Shown piece by piece: positions 21,092 to 31,962 of a stretch of 64,000 nt of DNA. The stretch comes from Lithobates sylvaticus (Eukaryota; Chordata; Amphibia; Anura; Ranidae), in NCBI GenBank assembly GCA_028564925.1, contig CM053029.1:578739193-578803192 (forward strand), in the 5' to 3' direction. Position numbers and translations under genes: made by a program. The notes under the pieces were generated by a model that was given only the letters and a program-made list of their open reading frames with translations, did no database searches and had not been told where the DNA came from. Position 1 is the first letter of the stretch. Each line of letters opens with the position of its first letter.

Positions 21092-21671
21092 ATGTTCAAT
21101 GAATACTATCTTACTGCCGTTCTTGAACCGACAAGGCTCCACTTTTCTATATACCATTACATCTATCTAAATCTTCCGCCCTCAAGGTAGCATACATTGT
21201 GAATAACGGCATCGCATACCTTACATTTCTCTCCTTTGTTCTTGGTTCCTCCCCCATTCACAGCAAGTTCCCTATATAGGGGTGAGTGGGGGAGGTTTGC
21301 TCTTCGATGCCCCGTGGTTTCATTTCCCTCCCTCCTTTTCTCATTCCCTTTTACAGATTTTTGAAAGAGCAACACTGCTACGGTTGTTGCGATGGTAAGA
21401 CATACCTCTTATTCTCCTACCTACACACCGATATGATGTCACATTACCTGGACTGTACCTATTAACCATCTCACAGCCAGATAGTACTTACACACGATCT
21501 CCCTTTCGCTTATTGCAATGTTTCTTTGTTTGTTTGAATTGAACTTGATTAACATGCACACGGTACTGTTCCTCACTGTAACGTATCGGTTCAACATGTA
21601 TTCCTCACCTTGCTGATTTATTTGTAATGTTTGAAAACGTTAATAAAATCTTTAAAAAAAAAAAAAAAAAA
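21092..21671 (+). other. LINE 3' UTR and poly(A) tail
   Basis: About 560 nt of non-coding sequence with AATAAAATC just before an A-run (21654-21671). The overlap with TTAAAAAAG beyond the tail corresponds to the target duplication. Confidence 0.8.
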
Positions 21672-21942
21672 TTAAAAAAGAAATCTAATTTCTTCCTCAA
21701 TTTAGGCCAATATGTATTCTGATACATATTTTTGGTAAAAGAAAAAAATCACATAAAGTGTATATTGATGGGTTTGCGCAAAAGTTTTAGCGTCTACAAA
21801 CTATGGGATATATTTATGGAATTTGTATTTATATTTCATTTTTTACTAGTAATAGCGGCGATCAGTGACTTATAGCAAGAATGTGATATTGTGACGGACA
21901 AATCATACACCTGACACTTTTTTGGGAATGAGTGACACTCGA
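21672..21942 (+). mobile_element. Continuation of the MITE interrupted by the LINE
   Basis: CTCAATTTAGGCCAATATGT, GGTTTGCGCAAAAGTTTTAG and ACTAGTAATAGCGGCGATCA continue the family sequence that stopped at 6168. Interrupted again by the element at about 21943. Confidence 0.7.
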
Positions 21943-22088
21943 TTAGTTGGCCGATTATTGTTTTGATTAATCGATTAATCGGTTAATAACCTTAAAAAAA
22001 AATGTGTTGTGTATAATTTAGTTAATATGTAAAGTTTAAAAAAAAAGGCAATTTTATTCTTAAATATCTTTATGCAGTGGTAAATATA

Positions 22089-23570
22089 CAGTGGTTTGCG
22101 AAAGTATTCGCCCCCCTTGAACTTTTCAACCTTTTGCCACATTTCAGGCTTTAAACATAAAGATATAAAATTTTTATTTTTTGTGAAGAATCACCAACAA
22201 GTGGGACACAATTGTGAAGTGGAACGAAATCTTTTGGATTTTTGAAACTTTTTTAACTAATGAAAAAATGAAAAGTGGGGCGTGCAAAATTATTCGGCCC
22301 CCTTGCGTTAATACTTTGTAGAGCCACCTTTTGCTGCGATTACAGCTGCAAGTCGCTTGGGGTATGTCTCTATCAGTTTTGCACATCGAGAGACTTAAAT
22401 TCTTGCCCATTCTTCCTTGCAAAACAGCTCAAGCTCAGTGAGGTTGGATGGAGAGCGTTTGTGAACAGCAGTTTTCAGCTCTTTCCACAGATTCTCGATT
22501 GGATTCAGGTCTGGACTTTGACTTGGCCATTCTAACACCTGGATACGTTTATTTGTGAACCATTCCTTTGTAGATTTTGCTGTATGTTTGGGATCATTGT
22601 CTTGTTGGAAGATAAATCTCCGTCCCAGTTTCAGGTCTTTTGCAGACTCTAACAGGTTTTCATCCAGAATGGTCCTGTATTTGGCTGCATCCATCTTCCC
22701 CTCAATTTTAACCATCTTCCCTGTCCCTGCTGAAGAAAAGCAGGCCCAAACCATGATGCTGCCACCGCCATGTTTGACAGTGGGGATGGTGTGTTGAGGG
22801 TGATGAGCTGTGTTGCTTTTACGCCAAACATATCATTTTGCATTGTGGCCAAAAAGTTTGATTTTGGTTTCATCGGACCAGAGCACCTTCTTCCACATGT
22901 TTGGTGTGTCTCCCAGGTGGCTTGTGGCAAACTTTAGACGAGACTTTTTATGGATATCTTTGAGAAATGGCTTTCTTCTTGCCACTCTTCCATAAAGGCC
23001 AGATTTGTGCAGTGTACGACTGATTGTTGTCCTATGGACAGACTCTCCCACCTCAGCTGTAGTTCTCTGCAGTTCATCCAGAGTGATCATGGGCCTCTTG
23101 GCTGCATCTCTGATCAGTCTTCTCCTTGTCTGAGCTGAAAGTTTAGAGGGACAGCCAGGTCTTGGTAGATTTGCAGTGGTCTGATACTCCTTCCATTCCA
23201 AAATGATCACTTGCACAGTGCTCCTTGGGATGTTTAAAGCTTGGGAAATCTTTTTGTATCCAAATCCATCAGTCATTTAGGACAACATTGGATCATTCAG
23301 AGATCCTCGCTGAACTTCTGGAGTGAGTTTGCTGCACTGAAAGTAAAGGGGCCGAATAATTTTGCACGCACCACTTTTCAGTTTTTTATTTGCTAAAAAA
23401 GTTTAAAATATCCAATAGATTTCGTTCCACTTCACAATTGTGTCCCACTTGTTGGTGATTCTTCACAAAAAATTTAAATTTTATAGCTTTATGTTTGAAG
23501 CCTGAAATGTGGCAACAGGTTGAAAAGTTCAAGGGGGCCGAATACTTTCGCAAGCCACTGTAAACAACCA
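22089..23570 (-). mobile_element. Tc1/mariner transposon, inactive
   Basis: 1482 bp, flanked by TA at 22087-22088 and 23571-23572. The terminal inverted repeats start CAGTGG(T/C)TTGCGAAAGTA and run about 60 bp with a few mismatches (GAACTTTTCAACC etc.). The transposase frame is on the minus strand. Inserted in the hAT-like element 21943-24288. Confidence 0.93.
22395..23276 (-). pseudogene. Tc1 transposase, nonsense-interrupted and 5'-deleted
   Basis: Minus-strand frame from 23276: helix-turn-helix DNA-binding part GYKKISQALNIPRSTVQVI and RPGCPSKLSAQTRRRLIRD, then the DDE core with [18 protein letters not shown] and [15 protein letters not shown]. One in-frame TGA (22830-22832, where Arg CGA is expected after HNAK) splits it, and the frame resumes without shift ([23 protein letters not shown]). 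A second stop follows EEWARI at 22395, removing the last roughly 30 residues. The normal N-terminal start and promoter seem to be deleted: sequence upstream of GFGYKK jumps to terminal-region sequence. Dead but recognisable. Confidence 0.9.
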
Positions 23571-24011
23571 ACTATATGGTTAGGGAGCAAAATATCAAAT
23601 CCACTCTGAGAATAACAGACAGAAGAGATATACTGTATACACTTTTAGAGGAGATATACTATTAGAGGAGATGTACTGTATATACTATTAGAAGAGAAAA
23701 AAAAAAAAAAAAAAAGAAGAGACATACTGTTTTTTGGCCAATTTGTTGTTGGGCAGAATAAAAAAAACAAATTGCTGCAAAAACGCATTACATGCTTTTC
23801 TGCAGCTTCTCCATTGAAGTATATTGAACCAAAAAAACACTGTTTTGCGTTAAAAAAAAAGCCCATGACCCTTTCCAAATACGCAGCAGCCGAAAAAAGC
23901 ATAGATGTGAACGTTTCCAATAGGAAACCATGTAAATGAACTGTAGTACGTTTCTGCATAAAGCACCAAAAAACACATAGGTGTGAACCAGGTCTAAGAA
24001 GTTTAGTAACA

Positions 24012-24193
24012 TAATGGGGGTTAAAAAAAAACTAAAATGAGCCCTTTATAGTACTAAAAAGCAGATAATCACTACTGTAAGGGTTTGATTATTTTTTTAC
24101 TGTAGAACTGTGAAAGTAATATATACAGTAGTGATTATTTGCTCTTTTTGTACTATAAAGGGCTAATTTTTTATTTTTTTTTTAACCCCATTA
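24012..24193. repeat. Inverted repeat, about 68-bp arms
   Basis: Arms 24012-24079 and 24124-24193 pair with few mismatches (AGCCCTTTATAGTACTAAAA against its complement, then AATCACTACTGTA). Part of the hAT-like element near its right end. Confidence 0.85.
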
Positions 24194-24288
24194 TATTACT
24201 GGCCGACTAATCGATTATGAAAATAGTAATCGATTAATTTCATAATCGATTATTCATCGATTAATCGATTAGTTGTTTCAGCCCTACT

Positions 24289-24480
24289 GCTGTTATGGTT
24301 GTGTAACAAAAGATCCCCGGGTGCTGGTGGACATTGGGCCCACCGGACCCGCTGATCAGCTCCCGTGAGCCTCCATGCGCGACCGATACCCGGAAATGCA
24401 GGATCACGTATATATACATAATCCTGTGGAGCGCGGCAGCTTTATAGCAGTAAATCTGCTATGGAGCAGTCAGCAAGTGG
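24289..24480 (+). mobile_element. Terminal part of the MITE interrupted by the LINE and hAT-like element
   Basis: AGATCCCCGGGTGC, CAGCTCCCGTGAGCCTCCAT and GAGCGCGGCAGCTTTA resemble the last quarter of 38188-39004 in order and spacing, though diverged. Confidence 0.4.
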
Positions 24481-25368
24481 ATAGATAAATATCCAAATTT
24501 TATATTTAATATCCATACATAAAAAGGAAAAAATCAGCCATTACCTTGTTTATGATCAAGCAAAGCGTGATGTAAAAACCATTCCCAGATAACAATGGAA
24601 AACCTGTGCTGGAAGAAACATGGATGAAATGAGTTTTCCTTTTTTATTTGTTGTTGCTCCTTTCAGTACAGAGAAGTGCAGCTCTGGCATTCACAATATG
24701 CTTGTGTTGACAACATAAATACATTTTGTTAGATCAGCTATCTGCATCTGATCTTTAACCTTGTACATTGTAAGATGTCAGTTTTGAGTACATCTTAAGC
24801 TTATTATGTCAACAATGAGCCCATAACTGTGGCATAGCCGACCACTAAGATTGATCAAAAACACTTGCATGCTGAAGGTGCACAATATAATATCTGCCCA
24901 GATAGCAAGGATAGCTTGCCACAAATTTGTGGCAGTGTTGAATTGTAAGTCTGTTAACTTGCTGCACATTTTCACTGACAAGTTGTACACTTGCAGAGCA
25001 CTTGAAGCACAAGTTCTAGTTGACACTAGTCCAATTTGTAGCAAATTTGCATGACAAGTCTCTAGCAAAAGCAAAGTTGCAATGGTGAATCTACAGCAAG
25101 AGCTCTGCAAGTCTACAGCATGACAACTCAGTCACAGTGACCCCCTGTGGTGGGATTACTATTGTACAACATAACGGAACCAAAACTTGCAGCAGACTTG
25201 CAGAATGTTTGAAAAGAAAGTTGATCTGGAGTCATGCAATGCGGACTTGCTGCAATTGTGCAACAAACTTGTGAAGCCTGGCAAGTCTAGCAATAGGTTA
25301 GAAAGTAATTTTCAAACTTGCAGCTCAATTGCTTACTATATGAGTAGTTACATAATCACATTTCTTTG
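24481..25368. other. Unclassified non-coding DNA
   Basis: AT-rich. From about 24890 to 25330, ACTTGCA / GCAAACTTG / AAATTTG words recur in both orientations, suggesting a decayed palindromic repeat. No gene. Confidence 0.4.
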
Positions 25369-26667
25369 TGTAGTCCCCTGTTCCTATAAATGGGGCTATA
25401 GTGTAAATTTAGTTTTTGGCTGAGCTGTAAAAAGCTTAGATTTAACTGTATATTTGGTTCTGTTCTAAACTTGACTGAGCTGTGCATTTCTCACTATTGC
25501 CAGTAGGTGTCACTGGTACCACAGGAAAGTATGAGAATTACAACTGGGTTGAGCTGTAATGAATATTCTTTTTCCAGAAACAGCCCAGTAGGAGGTTCCT
25601 GGCCGCTGTGAATTCTGGGAGGGGGTATTTATTGGACAGGTGCCATGTGCTCTTAGTCAGTTTGTTACCTCAGGGCCCTCTTGGCCCGAGGGTGTGTTGC
25701 TATAAGTTCTGCAAGTAGGCCCAGAAGCCTGTCTGGGGCCTACTAATCCCAAGGTGGTCCTTAGGCTGTTTTGCCTGTCTTGGAGAAGCAGAGCCAAGCT
25801 GAGGAGATCCAGGGGAGGACCCTTGCTGGAGAGAGCCAGGATGAAGGCTGGTCTTTTAGGAGGGCCTGGTGACTCGTTTGGAGGACGCACCTATATCTAA
25901 TCCTGTTTGCAGTATCGCCGGGTCCGCTTAAAGGTTCTGGTACTGTCAAGCTATTCTACAATCTAAACAAGGTAACTAGCTCCTGGCTGCTAAGTCTGTG
26001 AGAGAGGCTTGTCCAGACATTCTACCAGCTGCTAGGTCTGTGTGAGCGACCTATACAGGTATCCATTCTATGCATTAAGGTAAAAAAAACATCCGACAAT
26101 GCCGCCCCCCAGGCCCCCCGTTATACTTACCTGACCCCTCGAAAGTCCTGCGCTCGCCCCCGACGTCCTCTTCGCCGCTCACCCTGGCTGTTGATTGGCT
26201 AGAGTGGATGGATTTAAAGCAGCGCAGCCATTGGCTCGCGCTGCTGTCAAACACATCCAATAACTCGGTGCGCCAGGGCGCGGGCTACCGAGTAATACAG
26301 TGAGCGGCTACGGCTGCCAGCTGTATCACGGGAGCGCGCCCGCAAGCACTCCACTCAATGGGGGGGGAGCTCGCATGAAGTTGTGGAGTCCTTGCGGGAG
26401 GGAGCAGAGACAGCCGCCGAGGGACCCCAGAAGACCAGGTTCGGGGCCACTCTGTGCAAAACGAGCTGCACAGTGGAGGTAAGTATAGCATCATTGTTAT
26501 TTTAAGTGACCCTTTAAAGCATTGAAAAATACTTAAAGTGACTGGCGCCTAAATTCTGTTCTAACTTCCCATTATAGCCATGGACTCAGCCCTGGGGTGA
26601 ATGTAAGCTTGCCCCCTGCCTCTGGAGATACCTCCCTACTCCCAGTAAACCCAGGGAGGGCGCTACA
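25369..26667. mobile_element. Solo LTR, probably Ty3/Gypsy-type (fossil)
   Basis: Starts TGTAGTCCCC and ends GGGCGCTACA, i.e. TGTAG...CTACA tips, with a 4-bp target duplication TTTG (25365-25368 and 26668-26671). No internal coding region is present. It is interrupted by a MITE at about 26075-26518. Family assignment is from tip and duplication size only; the age is moderate, older than the MITE it hosts. Confidence 0.7.
26075..26518. mobile_element. MITE inside the solo LTR
   Basis: Left TTAAGGTAAAAAAAAC and right GTCACTTAAAATAACA region (inverse) with tips TTAAGG/CCTTTAA. Subterminal inverted motif ATACTTACCT / AGGTAAGTAT at about 26123 and 26478. GC-rich body with GTATCACGGGAGCGCGCCCG. 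Non-coding. The short frames on both strands here are composition effects. Confidence 0.65.
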
Positions 26668-27390
26668 TTTGTATATGCAGTCATTCTAAAACTAAGTTGT
26701 TCAGATATCAACATAGCCATATCATAGAAGATAAAGCCATGTACCTAAACTGGAGCTGCTAACTTTCCCTTACTTGCACCCATTATGTAAAATATAATTG
26801 GATCCATCAAAACCCAACCTAACCAATTATTTTAAACTATGAATGTTTTCAATGTTTTTCCAAATCTAGGTTACAGTCTGGGAGGTCTGGTCACTAAATA
26901 TATGTTTAGCCGTAATAATCTGTGTTCTGCTGAGTCAGACACCAAATGCATCATACATTAATAGTACCTTAGAAGTGAAGAAGATAACAGTAAAATATTG
27001 TATTAAGATGAGAAGCAATTCCAATCAGGAAGCCAGTATGGATTCATCTTTTCCTAGCTGGACATGTTGAAAGAAAGTGTAAGCATGGTAATAACTGACA
27101 CTGCAGAAACAAATGTTCTCATTATGGGAAATGAAATTCTAATGTTGGCTCTAGTTGGTTTTCAGTGGCTAAACTCCAAAACCCATTTTACGCTCAACAT
27201 TATTATTTTCATCTGAAACTCAATTTCCCATTTAGAACGTTGAACCTAGAGAATGAAAATATTATCTAAGTGAATAGATGTAATTTACTTTGCAGATATG
27301 GAAGTTGTTGAGATGTACTTGTTAATTAAAGTCAATAGATAGTGTCTATTGCTGAAATGCAGGAAATGTTAATGTGTTTGATATTCAAAT
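26668..27390. other. Single-copy-looking non-coding DNA
   Basis: No repeat ends or coding frames. It contains a roughly 60-bp stretch (about 27065-27140) that matches, inverted, about 33380-33445 (see findings). Possible ancient repeat or conserved non-coding element. Confidence 0.4.
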
Positions 27391-27539
27391 AGAAATAGCT
27401 TATTATGCATTCATTTCTCTCTACTATTTCATGGATGCAACTCTAAGTTTATACATTTAAATGTCATTGTAAATATTACAAGGAAAATCTAAATGGTGAT
27501 TGCAGTTTAATACTAACACAGTTTAAAACAAATTCACCT
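27391..27539 (+). repeat. 149-bp direct repeat, copy 1
   Basis: Identical to 28730-28878 except one base (position 27400). It flanks the 1.19 kb insert 27540-28729. Confidence 0.95.
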
Positions 27540-28438
27540 GCCTTTCTGCTTCCGGTTCTATACAGCTCGCGAGTGGAACGCACGCTGTAGACCGGGGCTT
27601 TGCGGTGCCGTCATCGCACTGCCCAGCGCTGCGCGCTCTGCTTTTTTAATTATTATTTTATAATACCATATATTTTTTTGTTCTAATAGCCCTGTTGGCC
27701 TCATTTATATTTTTTATAGTATGCATCTTTATTTACAATAAAATACCCATTGGGTTAACAGAATTACACTATTAGTGTCATTCTTTTTTACACATACGGA
27801 TCGCACGGTGCTGTATCCCCTATCCCCAGAGACTGGAACAGGTTGGGCACATCCACAGAGGAGGATTTTTTCCATCGTCCACCCCTACAGAGGAGGATTT
27901 CCCTACCATCCATCGAGGATACTACATGCCTATTACCCCTGCAGGGGTTAGGCACTCTGGTGAGTGTTTGCACATTAGGGGTCACTCTGCGGAAGGAGGG
28001 GAGCACTGAATATATCATCGTCCACCAGTCATCCATATGCTTACACAGGACGTCATCAATTTTTTCATTATTTTCATCAATTTTTGTACACAGAACTTTT
28101 TTATCTGGGACACACTTTAAAGATTTTATTCTTACACTCCTATGGATTACACACTGAACTGAGCACTTTTAGTAATCAATTATTTGTATCAGTATTTTGA
28201 TTTATTTTACCTTGATTATTCACTATCTTATATATATATATTTAATATTTTTTATTATTATCATTATTTACTTCACGGAGGCACTTTAATCAATTAATTT
28301 ATTCAAAATGTTTTTGATATATTTATTCATTTGAAGGACTATTTTCACAGACATCAATTAGCATCATTGCACTGACTCACCTTTTAATAGATTGTTATTC
28401 AACAATTTACCTGGGTTTATTAGAGTGCTGAGGATTTA

Positions 28439-28489
<51 letters not shown>

Positions 28490-28729
28490 TTTTTGCACAG
28501 TTTGTTATACTATTCATATGTATACATAGTCTTTTATCTCTCACCCATTATGGTGTAATAGTTTTTTAATATCCTGCTAAGTGACCACTACTCTGGCACT
28601 CTCTACGTTCACCCGGAACAGCGCCACTATCCCTTATTTTACCATATTCATTTTATTACATACTTGTGTGTAGTACTTTTCTGGGAGGCAGCAGTTCTAT
28701 TCCTAAGCGCGGATCCTTTAGTATTTTTT
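27540..28729. mobile_element. 1.19 kb insert between 149-bp direct repeats
   Basis: Sequence foreign to its flanks. It has a GC-rich left part (GAACGCACGCTGTAGACCGG), AGAGGAGGATTT repeated twice near 27860 and 27890, a long (AT)n run 28441-28488, and no coding frame. I do not recognise terminal repeats. The 149-bp repeats look like a duplicated target and not LTRs, because they lack TG/CA tips and continue the flanking sequence. Mechanism unknown. Confidence 0.6.
28441..28488. repeat. (AT)n microsatellite
   Basis: About 22 uninterrupted TA dinucleotides. Confidence 0.95.
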
Positions 28730-28878
28730 AGAAATAGCGTATTATGCATTCATTTCTCTCTACTATTTCATGGATGCAACTCTAAGTTTATACATTTAAA
28801 TGTCATTGTAAATATTACAAGGAAAATCTAAATGGTGATTGCAGTTTAATACTAACACAGTTTAAAACAAATTCACCT
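28730..28878 (+). repeat. 149-bp direct repeat, copy 2
   Basis: See 27391-27539. The flanking sequence continues to the right as unique DNA (ATCTTTTCAATGTTATTG). Confidence 0.95.
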
Positions 28879-29159
28879 AATCTTTTCAATGTTATTGATA
28901 TGAAACTTGCTTGGCAAGCACATGCACTATATGTTGGTATGCTACAGTTTTATACATCATAACCCATAAAAGTCAGGCGTTAAACCACAACAGGACATAT
29001 CTTATAAGAATAGTTATTAGTGCTTGTAACAGCCCAGCGGCTCTATAGGAAAAACACCAGTAGTGGTGCAAACACAAGTCTTGATCTGAAATTCCAAATA
29101 AACAAGCGCTTGGGAATACTCATGACTTACAATACATGTAATGTCATTAAAATGTTTTA
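28879..29159. other. Non-coding, unclassified
   Basis: No features seen. Confidence 0.4.
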
Positions 29160-29965
29160 TATTCCTTTAAATATCGTGTCTGGGGGTTCCCCTTGGTCTG
29201 ACTGTAAAGTGGCGCACCTGTGCAATGTATAGAACATGGCGCAGCAATAATGACATTTCTAAAGGAAAAAATGTCATTTAAACTTGCTGGCGACTGTAAT
29301 GTATTGCCAGCTCCGTCGGGTGGCGTGATTGATGGTGAATATCCATCGCGGGACACTTTTTTTTTTTTTTTTAAATAAAGGAATTGTCAAAAACTGTCTC
29401 TTGTGGTTTTTACTTTTTGACAATTTTTTTGCTGAATGGGTACCCGATACCCATTCACATAGGGGGGCGGGATCTGGGGGGCTTTCATATTCCGATAAGC
29501 CCCCCGCCCGCAGACCCTGAAAACCACGGGCCAGGGTTGTCGGGAAGAGGCCCTTGTCCCCATCAACATGGGGACAAGGTGCTTTGGGGGGCACCCCAAA
29601 GCACGCTCCCCGTGTTGAGGGAAAGTGGCCTGGTATGATTCAGGGGGGGGGGGGCGCTCGCTAATCCCCTACCTTTCCTGGCCTGCCAGGCTGCATGCTC
29701 GGATAAGGGACTGGTATGGATTTTGAGGGGACCACACACCATTCTTTTTTTACATTTTGGCATAGAGTTTCCCTTAAAATCTATGCCAGACCCAAAAAGC
29801 CTTGTATGGATTTTGGGGGAGACCTCACGCTGTTTTTTATTTTATTTTGTTTTTTGGAGCGGAGTTCCCCTTAAATTCTATACCAGACCCAAAGGGCCTG
29901 GTATGGATTTTGGGGGACCCACACCATTTTTTTTCTTAATTCTGTCATAGGGTTCCCCTTAACCA
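29160..29965. repeat. Compound repeat with three GTATGGATTTT units
   Basis: Contains palindromic pieces (AAATGTCATTT; GGGGACAAGGTGCTTTGGGG followed by its inverse-like GCACCCCAAAGC). From about 29710 there are three units of about 75-100 bp: GGTATGGATTTTGGGGGACC, a T-run, then TTCCCCTTAAA and CCAGACCC. The same wording occurs at about 770. Probably an internal block of a ranid DNA element. The opposing short frames here are shadows. Confidence 0.6.
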
Positions 29966-29989
29966 CTTCAATACACTACATTATATACT

Positions 29990-30205
29990 CTGCACTGCAC
30001 TAAATACCCTGCACTGTATTATATATACTACACTGACTGCACTTTATACTCTGCACTGTATTATATATACTACATGGACTGCACTTTATACTCTGAACTG
30101 TATTATATATATTACATGGACTTCACTATATACTCTGAACTGTATTATATATACTACACTGACTGCTCTGTATACTCTGAACTGTATTATATATACTACA
30201 CTGAC
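29990..30205. repeat. Tandem repeat, 42-bp unit, five copies
   Basis: CTGTATTATATATACTACA recurs every 42 bp (30011, 30053, 30095 ...) with CTGACTGCACT between. Confidence 0.9.
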
Positions 30206-31220
30206 TGCACTATATAATGAAAACTCCTCCTACAAGCTTTACTAGGAACTGATAGAAGTTACAAGACTGCTATATACTGCTGATGAGAAAAGGGATTTAG
30301 CAGTTTATATTTACTAAAATAATTGCATTTCCATGTTCTGTGTACTGTGGGAGACCAGATATAGTGAATACAGGGTCCTGGGTTTAGTAACATTTACTTT
30401 CAAAGATTTTTATTGATTTTCAAAATAGTAACATTGCACAGTGATGCGAAGATATACATAGTATAAAGATAATAACCATAGAGACTTAAGTGGAAGGTAT
30501 GGCTGGATTAACAGGTCTGTGGCATTAAACTGGCTGGTAAGTGAATTGTAGTAAGGGTTGAGAGTTAGGACAATGCAATGGTGAACCCTAGTCCTGCCCA
30601 CCCACTGCACCCCCAAGGGGATCTAGCTGTGCAAGAGAGGAGCGTGAGGGGTCCTCCCCTCGGCCCTGTACTCTGGAGACCAACCAGCTTGTGTAACGAA
30701 GAGACCTGAAAGAGAGAGCTTGAGGATCAATGTATGTCCAATGCCCATAGTCCGCTAAGGGATTTGAGGAGCAAGGATGTGGAGGCGTCTCATGGAGAAA
30801 TTATTATCACCATATATCAAAAAACGAAACTACAACTTGGAAAAGATACCCCACTGGGGCAGAAATAGAAAAGATAGAGGACATAGTATGGAAAAAAACA
30901 GAAACATGTGGGGGCGGGGTGAAGAGAGGAAGAGAGTCAACCATCAGAGTACCATTGTAAGAACTTAGGAGTGGGAGGGACTAGGTGGGAGGTGAAGTCC
31001 TACGTAGGTGGCCCAGGGATCCCAGGTCTCCCGAAACTGTGCAGAGGTATCCAGATAGGAACTTGCCAATTTCTCCTGTGACATGATCCATGAGATTTTA
31101 CGCTTGGCTGCCTGAATGGAAACCTTGGGGGGTTTCCAGGCTTCGGTTATGGAAAGTTTGGAGAATGAATGAAAAATATAAGTTTTTGAGAAAATTTTGA
31201 GATTTTAGGCATATGAATGT

Positions 31221-31493
31221 TTAGGAGAGCCGTTGCGGGAGACTTGGGAATCGCGAGCCCGTGACCTTGAATATTATTTGGAATATTTTGTTCCAGAAAC
31301 TTCTGATTTTGGGACAATCCCACCATATGTGTAACATGGAACCTGTCATTTGACATCCTCGGAAACAAAGAGGGGAAACTGAGGGATAGATATTTGAGAG
31401 TTGCATTGGAGTCATGTACAATCTGGTAAGAACTTTCAGGCTAGCTTCCGTTAAGGAAGTGTTGAGGATACCTTTTGAGATGGCCCTATGCAA
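31221..31493 (-). pseudogene. LINE ORF2 C-terminal remnant
   Basis: MQLSNIYPSVSPLCFRGC followed by LHIWWDCPKIRSFWNKIFQI matches the CWRC...HIWWECPHIQTFW segment of the ORF2 at 17521-21091. One Cys of the knuckle position is changed (CFRGC). About 90 residues, the only part of ORF2 left. Confidence 0.8.
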
Positions 31494-31962
31494 AGTTTCC
31501 AGGTCCCATAGTTCCTAGAGGTCAGCTTCCCATGCTAGCATGTAGGAGGACTTCGACTGGGTTCGAGCAAGTGACAAATAAATTATTGATATGCCTCCCC
31601 TCTGTTCCACGACCTGATCGCACCAAAGTTCGTAGGGCGTTATGTGAGGGGGGATTAGGTTTTGTTGACTAGACAGAGTGGAGAAAATGGGAAATTTGCC
31701 TTAACTTGATACGTCAAAACTGCCTCGGCATCGGCGCACTAGTGTAACTACTACTGAAGATAGCTAAATTGAGGGGTACCTTCTGGACCTGGAATGTAAT
31801 CCCAGGGGGCCTGCCCCTTTCTCCTTGTGGGGGACAGACCTGAGCCCCCAGGGACACACCCCAGAGTGTCAGGATTGTAGCATAAATTGTACCAAACTCA
31901 AACTTAGAGGGAGCTTAATACAAAGTTCAGGCAACAAAGTTCAAACCTACGGGAGGAAATGT

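Larger units (their letters stand above)
6169..21671 (+). mobile_element. L1-like LINE, full length, split by a hAT transposon
   Basis: Non-LTR retrotransposon. The 5' end GGGGGGCGTGG is followed by a short leader, ORF1 (6285-7427), a long spacer, ORF2 (9039-9346 plus 17521-21091) and a 3' UTR ending AATAAAATC plus A-tail (about 21654-21671). Subtracting the hAT (9347-17512) and one target copy leaves about 7.3 kb. An AAAAAATTAA-like target duplication lies at 6158-6167 and merges with the tail on the right, as expected for an L1-type endonuclease cutting at TTTT/AA. Both ORFs are uninterrupted apart from the hAT, so the copy is young. Related copies lie at 30396-33102 (-) and 55618-57605 (+). 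Confidence 0.9.
21943..24288. mobile_element. hAT-like non-autonomous element with ATCGATTA-rich ends
   Basis: Begins near CGATTAGTTGGCC and ends near TTGTTTCAGCCCT. Both flanks are rich in ATCGATTAATCG. The AGGGCTG-type tip recurs at 44210-45322. The exact left tip and target duplication are not resolved. Contains a Tc1 copy (22089-23570) and an inverted repeat (24012-24193). Outside lies the split MITE. Confidence 0.5.

Noticed and set aside
26285-26494. Overlapping frames on both strands suggesting a small gene
   Set aside because: They lie in the GC-rich body of a MITE inside a solo LTR and have no protein character.
27391-28878. Short LTR element (149-bp repeats as LTRs)
   Set aside because: Repeats lack TG/CA tips, and no primer-binding-like or coding sequence lies inside; they read as duplicated flanking DNA.
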